Assembly: GCF_033097525.1 (NCBI RefSeq)
Contig: NZ_CP109907.1
Location: forward strand, 2,046,001 to 2,110,000
Direction of reading: 5' to 3'
DNA: 64,000 nucleotides
Source: Sphingobacterium sp. UGAL515B_05
Lineage (GTDB): Bacteria > Bacteroidota > Bacteroidia > Sphingobacteriales > Sphingobacteriaceae
Shown: in pieces, positions 9,004-17,388 of the stretch
Position numbering within the stretch: position 1 is the stretch's first letter
How the letters are laid out: each line of letters opens with the position of its first letter
Program-made: the position numbers and the translations under genes
Notes under the pieces: generated by a model
What the model was told of the DNA's origin: nothing
Seen by the model: the letters and a program-made list of their open reading frames with translations, nothing else
Databases searched by the model: none

Positions 9004-9050
9004 AGAGCTTTAGAATAATTTGAGCTGCGGATCGGTTATTCTAAAGCTCT
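9004..9050. repeat. 15-bp perfect inverted repeat overlapping the rnhB 3' end
   Basis: AGAGCTTTAGAATAA (9004-9018) and its exact complement (9036-9050) flank a 17-nt loop. The rnhB stop codon lies inside one arm and the last codons of the protein in the loop and other arm. It is probably an RNA hairpin that helps end or protect the rnhB transcript. Confidence 0.7.
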
Positions 9051-9606
9051 TTCTATGATGCGGAGTGGAACCGTGTGCCAATACGGCTGTTCGGTGCTTA
9101 ACCGTCGGATACCCTTTGTTGTTGAGCCAGTCGTAGTCGGGATAATCCAAGGCGATGTTGTCCATGTATTCATCCCGGTAAGTTTTAGCCAGAATCGAAG
9201 CTGCGGCAATCGATAGATATTTCCCATCGCCCTTGATGATACATGTATGTGGTATTTGCTGATATGGAATAAACTTATTCCCATCAACAATAATGTACTC
9301 GGCTTTGGTCTTTAAGAGATCAAGTGCTTTGTGCATCGCCAAGTAGCTCGCATTGTGAATATTTATGCGATCTATTTCTTCTGCTGAAACGCTCGCAACG
9401 GCATAAGCAAGGGCTTCGCGCTCAATGATGGGGCGTAAAGCCATCCTCTTTTTTTCACTAAGTTGTTTGGAGTCATTAAGAAGTTCGTGATGATAGTCTG
9501 TCGGGAAAATCACTGCCGCAGCGAAAACCGGGCCTGCCAGACAACCCCTTCCGGCTTCGTCACAGCCGGCCTCTATCCACTGCTCCTGATAATATGATAA
9601 TAGCAT
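9010..9606 (-). CDS. rnhB: Ribonuclease HII
   Basis: RNase HII cleaves the RNA strand of RNA-DNA hybrids and removes ribonucleotides misincorporated into DNA. The 198-residue protein starts MLLSYYQEQWIEAGCDEAGRG; DEAGRG supplies the first catalytic Asp-Glu pair, followed by LAGPVFAAAVI. The second conserved region is KGDGKYLSIAAASILAKTYRD, with further acidic residues of the metal site, and DYDWLNNKGYPT near the end is also typical. Length is normal for the family. It is convergent with the yfhO-like gene and divergent from the outer-membrane protein gene at 9876. Confidence 0.96.
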   Translation of the reverse strand: MLLSYYQEQWIEAGCDEAGRGCLAGPVFAAAVIFPTDYHHELLNDSKQLSEKKRMALRPIIEREALAYAVASVSAEEIDRINIHNASYLAMHKALDLLKTKAEYIIVDGNKFIPYQQIPHTCIIKGDGKYLSIAAASILAKTYRDEYMDNIALDYPDYDWLNNKGYPTVKHRTAVLAHGSTPHHRKSFRITDPQLKLF

Positions 9607-9875
9607 GTTCAGTTCTTTAAAATAGCCGAAAATACAAATAAATTTAGAGTTATCTATTGTAACTTCTGTGTGAATATCGCCCGTTTACATTAATTAACAC
9701 TAATAATGTCTTCTTTTGTAAAGATTTAGAGCGCTAGACTATTAAACCGTGGGAATAATCTCCATTAACAAAATAAAAGTTTGTTCTTGTCTAGGCCACA
9801 TTGTTTCAAATTAAACTTGAGCAATAGTTTTAGAGTCAAAGATTTATCAATTATAGAAATATAAAAATACGTATT

Positions 9876-12713
9876 ATGAGAGGCTTTATGCTTTTTTTGT
9901 TTAGTATGTTGATGGGATGGACCGTTTACGGCCAGACGAAGAGCGTACAGGGAATGTTGAAGGACGACAAGAATCGAATTGTTGCTGGGGCAACGGTGAA
10001 ATTAACGTCAAAATTGGATTCTATGACGACAGGATCCAATATGGCCGGGATCTTTATCTTTGATAAGGTCAAGGCCGATACCTTTAAAATTACGGTTTCA
10101 AACCTTGGATTCGAACGTTTTGAGCAAGAATTTAGTATCCCCAAAGGCGAATCAAAACACATTATTCCAAGTTTGACTTTGCAACAGAATTCACAGATGC
10201 TGGAGGAAGTCGTTGTTGATGGTGTGCCTACGGTGGTTGTCAAAAGTGATACCCTCGAATATACGATGAAAGATCTGAAGTTGCGTGATGGGGCAGTTGC
10301 CGAGGACGCTTTGAAAAAATTACAAGGGGTCGAAGTCGATAAAGACGGTAATGTAACGGCACAAGGGGAGTCTGTCAAGCGAGTTCGTATAAATGGAAAG
10401 GATTTCTTTGGTGGGGATGTCAAGACAGCAACACAGAATCTACCGGCAAATATTATCCAAAAAATGCAGGTGATTGATGATTATGGCGATATGGCCAATG
10501 TCACTGGCAATAAAACGGGTGATTCAGAAAAAGTATTAAATATTCAGATTGATCCAAAATACAATACAGGACACATGACTACCCTACGGGCTGGCGTGGG
10601 AACCGAAGATCGCTACCAGGCTACAGGGATGTGGATGGGAATGCGCGAAGGCGAACAGATTTCTGTATTGGGAAATTTAAACAATACCAATGCGCCTTTA
10701 TTTGATTTTAGTACTGTAGGTGGCGGTGCGCGTCGTGGCCAAGGTGGCGGCGGTCGCCGTGGCGGCGGGATGTTTGGCGGTTCGGACGGTTTGACAAAAA
10801 TTGGTTCCATAGGACTGAATTATCGCAAAGACTTTAGTGATAAACTGACCGTTTATGGTAGCTATAGTTTTAGCCATAGCAACAATACAACACTATCCCA
10901 ACGTTTTCAGGAAAATACATTACCTAATATTATGCAGACGGACAGTGTGACATCCAATTCGAACACGGTTGGCGATAGCCATCGTTTTGAGGCAAATGTC
11001 GAATGGAAGCCTACAACAAAAGATTATATCAAAATTTCGCCCCAGTTTGGTTACGACAATAGTGATGTAACGACAGGAACCAATTCAATCACTTACCGCA
11101 GTGGAGTATTTAATAATTCACAAGTCCAAGATATTGTTGCAAATTCCTCCGCACCGAGATTTGGAATTAGTGGATTGTACAACCATAAGTTCAATGATAA
11201 AGGGCGGAATGTTTTTGTCAACATGAACTTCAACAATGCAAAAACAACGAAAGATCAAAACGCAATTTTAGACAGATTATTGGCAGATCCCAACAATGCG
11301 AATACTCCTTTAGATTCGATTTATGAAAGGACAATTCTGGAAGCAAATAATAAAAGTTGGAATGGCGGGGCTTCGGTGAATTATACAGAACCGGTTTCTG
11401 AAAAGGGAAAAGTCGAATTTACCTATGACTTTAACAAAAATAAGTATGACAATTCGAACAAACAACAAGGATTTGATCGTGATGGAAACCTTATAGCAGA
11501 AGATCCGAAGTTGAATTTTGATTACAATTATGATTACTCCTTTACGACACATAAGATAGGTGCAAACTATTTGTATAGCGACGATAAAATAACCTATTCC
11601 ATTGGGGCAGCGGCCCAGCCTTCTCAATTGAGCGGCGATGCGATCAGTTCGGGATTAGTGGTTCCAATTCATCGGAACAACATGAACTGGATGCCTATTG
11701 CCCGGTTTGAGTATAAGTTCTCCCGACAATCCAATATCTCTGTCAATTATTCGGGAACACCAAATGAACCTTCAGTAACGCAGATCTTGCCATTTGATAT
11801 GAGTACAAACCGGACCAGTATTGTGATCGGTAATGCAAACTTGAATCCAGAGTTCAGCCATCAATTGAATATACGGTTCCGTAAGAATGATTTCCAAAAA
11901 GGAAACAATTTTTTTGCGTTCGTTAATGCCGGTTTGACTAACAACAAGATTGTGAGCTTGAGCAAAAGCTATTTTGATGATTTAATGGATTATCAAACAG
12001 GACAGACAAACTCAACCTTAGTTTCTGAAACACGTTACTTAAATGAAAAAAGTGATAAACCTTTTAATGTGAATTCTTTTTACCACTATGGAAAATCATT
12101 GAAAGAAAAAACATATAATATTATGTTGATGGGGGGGATATCCTACAGCAAAACTATGGGTTATATATCTACTGAAAAGGACGATAACATCGGCCAAAAG
12201 AACGTAGCACGAAATATCGTGCTGAATCAAGGTTTGATGTTTAGATATAACCCTTCGGAAAACCTAGAAATTAATCCAGGAGTACGTTATCAATTTAATC
12301 ATACGGAGAACTCATTGACTAATCGTAATACGAATGTTTCGTCCTGGACACCGACCTTAATTGGGTCGGTCAATATTACAAAAACAACCATTTTCGGAGC
12401 AGATTTATCCAAACAATTCAATAATGGTTATGGTGCCGGCATTAATGCAAATCCTTTTGTCATAAATACCTACCTCGAGCAGAAGTTCTTGAGTCAACAA
12501 CGTGGTACTGTACGTTTACAGGCGTTTGATTTATTAAACCAGCAAACGAATGTTTCCAGAACATTCAATGAATCTATGATTACAGATAGCCGTACCAACC
12601 GTTTGGGACGATATTTTATGATTTTGTTTACCTATAAATTCCAGAAATTTGCGATGGGAAATCCAGAAGGAGAGAACAGATTTCCGGGCGGAATGAGACC
12701 TCCGCGTATGTAA
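9876..12713 (+). CDS. Outer-membrane beta-barrel protein (TonB-dependent receptor-like)
   Basis: A 945-residue exported protein. A signal peptide (MRGFMLFLFSMLMGWTVYGQ) is followed by a carboxypeptidase-regulatory-like domain (about 22-105), a plug-like region with DGVPTVVVKSDTLEY and VRINGKDFFGGD (about 110-230) and a long strand-rich region ending in phenylalanine-rich barrel strands. A loop near residues 283-303 is strikingly rich in Gly and Arg, and the C-terminus is basic and ends in MRPPRM. The family is widespread in Bacteroidota and its ligands are mostly unknown. The gene appears monocistronic, with a strong terminator after it. Confidence 0.85.
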   Translation: MRGFMLFLFSMLMGWTVYGQTKSVQGMLKDDKNRIVAGATVKLTSKLDSMTTGSNMAGIFIFDKVKADTFKITVSNLGFERFEQEFSIPKGESKHIIPSLTLQQNSQMLEEVVVDGVPTVVVKSDTLEYTMKDLKLRDGAVAEDALKKLQGVEVDKDGNVTAQGESVKRVRINGKDFFGGDVKTATQNLPANIIQKMQVIDDYGDMANVTGNKTGDSEKVLNIQIDPKYNTGHMTTLRAGVGTEDRYQATGMWMGMREGEQISVLGNLNNTNAPLFDFSTVGGGARRGQGGGGRRGGGMFGGSDGLTKIGSIGLNYRKDFSDKLTVYGSYSFSHSNNTTLSQRFQENTLPNIMQTDSVTSNSNTVGDSHRFEANVEWKPTTKDYIKISPQFGYDNSDVTTGTNSITYRSGVFNNSQVQDIVANSSAPRFGISGLYNHKFNDKGRNVFVNMNFNNAKTTKDQNAILDRLLADPNNANTPLDSIYERTILEANNKSWNGGASVNYTEPVSEKGKVEFTYDFNKNKYDNSNKQQGFDRDGNLIAEDPKLNFDYNYDYSFTTHKIGANYLYSDDKITYSIGAAAQPSQLSGDAISSGLVVPIHRNNMNWMPIARFEYKFSRQSNISVNYSGTPNEPSVTQILPFDMSTNRTSIVIGNANLNPEFSHQLNIRFRKNDFQKGNNFFAFVNAGLTNNKIVSLSKSYFDDLMDYQTGQTNSTLVSETRYLNEKSDKPFNVNSFYHYGKSLKEKTYNIMLMGGISYSKTMGYISTEKDDNIGQKNVARNIVLNQGLMFRYNPSENLEINPGVRYQFNHTENSLTNRNTNVSSWTPTLIGSVNITKTTIFGADLSKQFNNGYGAGINANPFVINTYLEQKFLSQQRGTVRLQAFDLLNQQTNVSRTFNESMITDSRTNRLGRYFMILFTYKFQKFAMGNPEGENRFPGGMRPPRM

Positions 12714-12732
12714 TCTGGTTTAGATAGCTATA

Positions 12733-12766
12733 AAAACGGTCATAGTGATTTCGCTATGACCGTTTT
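12733..12766 (+). terminator. Terminator after the outer-membrane protein gene
   Basis: The 13-bp perfect stem AAAACGGTCATAG/CTATGACCGTTTT has an 8-nt loop. The right arm supplies four T residues. Confidence 0.8.
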
Positions 12767-12938
12767 GCATTTAAAAATGCCTAGTTTTGTGACGGCTTCA
12801 TGTGGCCTACGGTTTGAAGATTGAGCAAAGTGGTGAAAAATGTAAGATTTTATATTTTTTGTTTTAGGGGAGATCGTCAGGATTAATGGGCGCACAAAAA
12901 TAGATAAACTAAAAGAAGCTACAGCAAGTTTGTACTGC

Positions 12939-14168
12939 ATGGAATACGAAATTATTAGACTTTCAAACGGAATACGCGTAGTATTTCAATATCAAAATTT
13001 ACCGGTTACACATGTCTGCATGGTCATCAACGCGGGGTCTCGGGACGAGTCTGCAGGAAAATATGGTGTAGCCCATTTTATTGAGCATCTTCTATTCAAA
13101 CGAACAGAAAGACGCTCTACACAACAGATTATAAATCATTTGGAATCGGTTGGCGGGGATTTGAATGCTTACACGACAAAAGAATATACCTGTGTGCATG
13201 CCTCTATTCTTCAGCCATATTTAAGTCGTGCGTTAGATCTTTTTGAAGATATCTTTTTTCATTCCACTTTTCCTGAGATAGAATTGGATAAAGAAAAATC
13301 TGTCATTGTAGATGAAATGGCGTCTTACCTGGATAGCCCGGAAGAGTCTATTGTAGATGATTTTGAAGATCTGGTTTTTCAGGGGTCAGGTTTAGGACAT
13401 AATATTTTGGGGCTAGAAGATCAGCTTCTTGCACTGCAAAAGGATGATATTGTTGATTTCATGCGGGCAAATTATGATACAAATGAAATGGTCATTGGTA
13501 TCACGGGCAATTATACGCTTAAAGAAGTTGAGCGATTGTTACACAAAGTATTTGGGACGGTACCTTCAAATACAATAGCCCGTCTTCGTAATGATGTCAG
13601 ACCGCTTATTGAACAGCATGTTGCCGTAGGTAAGCCAATTAATCAGGTGCATTATATGCTCGGTTCTTTAGCCTATAGCTATCGTGATGACCGTAAGACG
13701 GGGCTGCTGCTTTTAAATAATATGCTTGGTGGAATGGGGATGGGGTCAATCCTAAATCTTTCCATACGGGAGAAATATGGAATTGCCTATACCATTGAAT
13801 CTAATTATACTATTTTTTCGGATACAGGGTTATTTAGTATTTACCTTGGTACGGACGAAGAAAAAGTTGAAAAGGCAAAAAAACTCGTCTTTAAAGAACT
13901 TACAAAGTTAAGTGAACAACCACTATCCGAAACTGCGGTAAAAAAGGCGAAGCAGAAATTTATTGGGCAGATAGCTTTGACGGAAGAGAACCGTATGAGC
14001 ATGATTATCTCAGCGGCGAAAAACGTGATGGACTATGATCGTGTTATCTTATTGGATGAAGTAATTGAAAAGATCCAGCACTTGACGAGTAAAGAGCTGC
14101 TGGAAATAGCACAAGATGTATTTGATCCGAAGAAGATGTTGTCGCTTAGTTTTGTTCCCGAAGATTGA
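12939..14168 (+). CDS. M16 family zinc metallopeptidase
   Basis: A pitrilysin-family peptidase of about 409 residues. The inverted zinc site HxxEH is present as HFIEHLLFK near residue 50, and the downstream zinc-ligand Glu is probably in SVIVDEMASYLDSPEE. The second, inactive M16_C domain occupies about residues 170-380. The protein is one half of the usual two-part assembly, as in processing peptidases that work as dimers. No signal peptide is visible, so it may act in the cytoplasm. The ATG at 12939 is chosen over an in-frame TTG at 12930 because homologues begin near MEYEIIRLSNGIRV. Confidence 0.9.
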   Translation: MEYEIIRLSNGIRVVFQYQNLPVTHVCMVINAGSRDESAGKYGVAHFIEHLLFKRTERRSTQQIINHLESVGGDLNAYTTKEYTCVHASILQPYLSRALDLFEDIFFHSTFPEIELDKEKSVIVDEMASYLDSPEESIVDDFEDLVFQGSGLGHNILGLEDQLLALQKDDIVDFMRANYDTNEMVIGITGNYTLKEVERLLHKVFGTVPSNTIARLRNDVRPLIEQHVAVGKPINQVHYMLGSLAYSYRDDRKTGLLLLNNMLGGMGMGSILNLSIREKYGIAYTIESNYTIFSDTGLFSIYLGTDEEKVEKAKKLVFKELTKLSEQPLSETAVKKAKQKFIGQIALTEENRMSMIISAAKNVMDYDRVILLDEVIEKIQHLTSKELLEIAQDVFDPKKMLSLSFVPED

Positions 14169-14262
14169 ATTTAAGACCCTACATTATTCCTTAAGAGGCG
14201 ATGAATGGTATTGGATCGATCGGCCGAGGATGGGAATAATAGCTGGCTGAAATGAATTTATA

Positions 14263-14293
14263 TTGCATATAAAAAGCAATTTATCTAAGTTTG
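14263..14293 (+). promoter_or_regulatory. Promoter of fabD
   Basis: TTG at 14263-14265, a 20-nt spacer and a perfect -7 box TAAGTTTG at 14286-14293. About 95 nt of leader separate it from the fabD start. The core matches the yfhO-like promoter base for base over ATTTATCTAAGTTTG. Confidence 0.65.
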
Positions 14294-14321
14294 CGCTTAG
14301 GGGAATTCGTTCTCATCAACC

Positions 14322-14346
14322 ATTGACTGCCAAAGGCAGATTCAAT
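14322..14346 (+). promoter_or_regulatory. Hairpin in the fabD leader
   Basis: ATTGA-CTGCC, a 3-nt AAA loop, GGCAG, a 2-nt bulge and TCAAT form a stem of 10 base pairs, 42 nt before the fabD ATG. It may influence mRNA stability or translation; no known riboswitch class was recognised. Confidence 0.4.
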
Positions 14347-14388
14347 ACCTATGGTAGCAGACAAATAAACGAATAAAAAATATAAGGG

Positions 14389-15279
14389 ATGAAAACAGCA
14401 TATGTATTTCCTGGTCAAGGTGCCCAATTTGTTGGAATGGGGCAGGACCTGTATAATTTAAATGACGAAACGAAAGCTTTGTTTGAACAGGCTAACGATA
14501 TTTTGGGGTTCCGTATCACGGATATCATGTTTTCTGGTACAGATGAGGAATTGAAACAAACCAAAGTAACCCAACCGGCTATTTTCTTGCATTCGGTTAT
14601 TTTGGCGAAAGCGTTGGGCGACTCTTTTCAGCCGGACATGGTTGCAGGTCACTCATTAGGTGAGTTTTCGGCTTTGGTAGCGGCCGGTGCATTGAGCTTT
14701 GAAGATGGCTTGAAATTGGTTGCACAGCGCGCTAATGCAATGCAAAAAGCATGTGAGCTTCAGCCTTCGACGATGGCTGCGATATTAGGTCTGGAAGACG
14801 CTATAGTGGAAAATATCTGTGCTCAGGTTGATGACGTCGTGGTAGCTGCAAATTATAACTGTCCCGGACAATTGGTTATTTCGGGATCTATTGAAGGGGT
14901 AGACAAGGCTTGTGCTTTGTTGACCGAGGCTGGTGCTAAGCGCGCATTAAAGCTAAATGTTGGTGGCGCATTTCACTCACCATTGATGGAATCTGCTAAG
15001 GTGGAATTGCAAGCAGCTATTGAAGCTGTAGATATTTTGTCGCCTAGCTGTCCGATCTATCAAAATGTTGATGCCAAGCCGCGGACAGATCCAGCGGTTA
15101 TCAAGCAAAATCTTATTGCGCAGTTAACCGGTGCTGTTCGATGGACACAAACGGTACAAAATATGTTGGCAGATGGTGCAACGGCTTTTGTTGAGGTTGG
15201 TCCTGGAAATGTATTGCAGGGATTGGTTAAGAAGGTTGACCGTCAAGTTCAGACTTCAGCAGCATCAGTGACCGCGTAA
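14389..15279 (+). CDS. fabD: Malonyl-CoA:ACP transacylase
   Basis: FabD moves the malonyl group from CoA to acyl carrier protein, supplying elongation units for type II fatty acid synthesis in the cytoplasm. The 296-residue protein shows the opening FPGQGAQFVGMG, the nucleophile elbow GHSLGEFSAL with Ser near 89, the catalytic His near 196 in GGAFHSPLM and the closing EVGPGNVLQGLVKK. Length is normal. It is isolated from other fab genes here, with its own promoter, a leader hairpin and a terminator. Confidence 0.96.
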   Translation: MKTAYVFPGQGAQFVGMGQDLYNLNDETKALFEQANDILGFRITDIMFSGTDEELKQTKVTQPAIFLHSVILAKALGDSFQPDMVAGHSLGEFSALVAAGALSFEDGLKLVAQRANAMQKACELQPSTMAAILGLEDAIVENICAQVDDVVVAANYNCPGQLVISGSIEGVDKACALLTEAGAKRALKLNVGGAFHSPLMESAKVELQAAIEAVDILSPSCPIYQNVDAKPRTDPAVIKQNLIAQLTGAVRWTQTVQNMLADGATAFVEVGPGNVLQGLVKKVDRQVQTSAASVTA

Positions 15280-15312
15280 CAAAATATTCAGTATAAAAAG
15301 GATCTTTTTGCA

Positions 15313-15350
15313 GCCTCCAAAAGTGTTTAACTTTTTGGGGGCTTTTTTAT
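15313..15350 (+). terminator. Terminator after fabD
   Basis: GCCTCCAAAAG and CTTTTTGGGGGC pair with one G-U pair and one bulged U across a short loop. A T run through 15348 follows. Confidence 0.75.
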
Positions 15351-15447
15351 GAACGAGAAATCGAAATCAACTGTAAAGTAAGAACCGTATTAGACCAAAT
15401 GTAAACCTATTTCAGTATAAGACAACCATATCACTTTCGGACTTTGG

Positions 15448-15516
15448 TCGGTGCTTGTTCGGTGCTTGTTCGGTGCTCGTTCGGTACTTCTTCGGTTGCA
15501 ACCGAAGAAACACCGA
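15448..15516. repeat. 11-bp tandem repeats leading into a long palindrome
   Basis: Units TCGGTGCTTGT (15448-15458, 15459-15469), TCGGTGCTCGT (15470-15480) and TCGGTACTTCT (15481-15491) run head to tail. They continue into a 22-bp perfect palindrome at 15488-15509 centred on GGTTGCAACC. The palindrome extends to 15481-15516 with two mismatched pairs. The composition differs from the AT-rich surroundings, and the arrangement looks like a dispersed extragenic element rather than a terminator, since no T tract follows. Confidence 0.75.
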
Positions 15517-15579
15517 ATGAGTTCCGATGAATATCCGTTTTTTGACCGAGAAAATATTGGATCAGGTAGAGGGTGAAAC

Positions 15580-16317
15580 TTATTTATCCTTAAACATACT
15601 ATAATGATCTTTCATGACCTGCAAGACAAAATCATTGGGAGTCATTTTTTCCGGATGTTTAACCTCCATCACCGTTTCAAGGCGTTGTACTAAAGCGGTT
15701 AAAATTCCGACATCCCTTCTGTCAAAAGCGGTTTGATAGATTTCTTTGACAGAGTTGGCATCTTTGTCACTCAGTTTGATTACTTGAGGAAATAGAATTG
15801 GGTGATTATCGAACGTTTCTTCGTAGATCGTGTCCCTCAATTTTAAATTAGGTTTGAGACTGATTACAGAGGTTTCTCCTGCAATATCTCCAATGCGCTG
15901 TCCGTTTTTGGATAAAACTATAGCGGTAATTGCAACCCCGCCCATCGTCATCCAGATGTCGATAATAGACAGGCTCCATCTCGACAAGTATTGATAGAAG
16001 TTGGCCCGGGAGCCGTCGAGTTTGACAACCTTTATTTTCATTATTTTCTTGCCTACAGTTTGGCCGCCAAAAGCGGTTTCAGTAATTAACGTATAAAAAA
16101 ATGCCGGCAAAGTCAGGGCCATCATAACCCCATAGAAAAGATAGGGATCTCCTGCGTTCATGTTTATACTGTCCAAGAGAAAAAAGCAAAAGAAATAATA
16201 ACAGACTATAATAAAATAATCTATTGCAAATGCGATCATTCTTGAGCCAAGACTGGCAAGATTATATTCGATTTTTACATTTTGCGCCGTATTTATCTCA
16301 AGCTTATTCATATGCAA
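15580..16317 (-). CDS. RDD family membrane protein
   Basis: A 245-residue protein with an N-terminal RDD domain: SRMIAFAIDYFIIVCYYFF carries the Arg and Asp that name the family, then two more membrane helices and TVGKKIMKIKVV. A soluble tail (about 150-245) ends in a helical region. RDD proteins are often tied to ion or small-molecule transport, but the function here is unknown. It is divergent from the SpoIIM gene; RDD and SpoIIM genes beside the MoxR/DUF58 cluster are a common Bacteroidota arrangement, which suggests a shared process. Confidence 0.85.
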   Translation of the reverse strand: MHMNKLEINTAQNVKIEYNLASLGSRMIAFAIDYFIIVCYYFFCFFLLDSINMNAGDPYLFYGVMMALTLPAFFYTLITETAFGGQTVGKKIMKIKVVKLDGSRANFYQYLSRWSLSIIDIWMTMGGVAITAIVLSKNGQRIGDIAGETSVISLKPNLKLRDTIYEETFDNHPILFPQVIKLSDKDANSVKEIYQTAFDRRDVGILTALVQRLETVMEVKHPEKMTPNDFVLQVMKDHYSMFKDK

Positions 16318-16395
16318 ATTAGTTGAATTTAATGTAATATAGCATATCCAGGTTATTTTAGCTCCAATTTGTGCTTTTCAATCATGGATATTTCC

Positions 16396-16403
16396 TATAT
16401 TTG
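16396..16403 (+). promoter_or_regulatory. -7 box for the SpoIIM-DUF58 operon
   Basis: TATATTTG fits the TAnnTTTG consensus and lies 22 nt before the ATG at 16426. A TTG at 16369-16371 is 24 nt upstream of the box, slightly beyond the usual spacing. Its position inside the extended reading frame supports the later start of the SpoIIM gene. Confidence 0.4.
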
Positions 16404-16425
16404 GTTCAGCCAGTTAAAAAAATTA

Positions 16426-17388
16426 ATGAGAGAAGCATCCTTTGTAGAACGAAATAAAGAAAAATGGACGTTAATTGAAAATAATTTATCAATTAATATG
16501 CAGGTTGATCCAGATGAACTGGCCTCAAATTACATTGAGCTCACAAACGATCTGGCTTATGCACAAACTTTTTATCCTGAAAGTAAGGTAAAGGCTTATC
16601 TGAATGAATTGGCGGTGACTGTCCATCAGAAAATTTATAAAGATCAAAAAGCTTCCAATAATAAATTTAAATCTTTTATCACCGAAGAGATACCACAAGC
16701 AATTTGGGCTATCCGCAGACCGTTGTTGTACTCCTTCTTAATTTTTGTTTTGGCTTCGGTTATCGGTTTTTTATCCGCTATGTACGATATCGATTTTATT
16801 CGGCTTATTTTAGGGGACTACTATGTAGATTCGACGATAGAAAGTATAAAGGCCGGAGATCCTGCTGCGGTATATGGAAAGGGTAGTAACTTTGGGTCTG
16901 CAATTTGGATTACGATTAATAATGTGCGGGTTGCTTTTATGGCTTTTGCTGCCGGGCTATTTTTCAGTGTAGGAACAGGTTATGTCCTGTTTAGCAATGG
17001 CATTATGCTCGGTGCATTTCACCAGATGTTTTTCCAGTATGGCGTTATGGGGAAAGCCATGTCGGCAATTTGGATTCATGGCACTATTGAAATTTCGGTA
17101 ATCATTGTGGCAGGGGGATGTGGATTGGCCCTAGGTAATAGCATTCTATTTCCCAAATCTTTCACGCGTTTAACATCTTTTGTTCGTACGGCAAAGATTG
17201 CGATGAAAGTTCTCGTCAGCACAATTCCTTTTTTTATTATTGCCGGTACATTGGAAGGCTTTGTAACGCGATATTATAACGTGTCAATTTGGTTATGCTT
17301 ACTAATTATCATTTTATCCTTACTGGCCATCCTTTATTTTTATGTTATTAACCCATATCGACTAGCAAAACGATTTCAATGGAAATAG
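16426..17388 (+). CDS. SpoIIM family (stage II sporulation protein M-like) membrane protein
   Basis: A 320-residue integral membrane protein of the DUF95/SpoIIM family. The start MREASFVERNKEKW matches the usual N-terminus of these proteins, so the ATG at 16426 is preferred over in-frame starts at 16384 and 16369. A helical soluble region (1-100) precedes about five membrane helices, including the conserved NNVRVAFMAFAAGLFFSVGTGYVLF and the WIHGTIEISVIIVAGGCGL segment. In spore formers SpoIIM takes part in engulfment; this organism group does not sporulate, so the role differs and is unknown. It overlaps the next gene by 10 bp. Confidence 0.88.
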   Translation: MREASFVERNKEKWTLIENNLSINMQVDPDELASNYIELTNDLAYAQTFYPESKVKAYLNELAVTVHQKIYKDQKASNNKFKSFITEEIPQAIWAIRRPLLYSFLIFVLASVIGFLSAMYDIDFIRLILGDYYVDSTIESIKAGDPAAVYGKGSNFGSAIWITINNVRVAFMAFAAGLFFSVGTGYVLFSNGIMLGAFHQMFFQYGVMGKAMSAIWIHGTIEISVIIVAGGCGLALGNSILFPKSFTRLTSFVRTAKIAMKVLVSTIPFFIIAGTLEGFVTRYYNVSIWLCLLIIILSLLAILYFYVINPYRLAKRFQWK

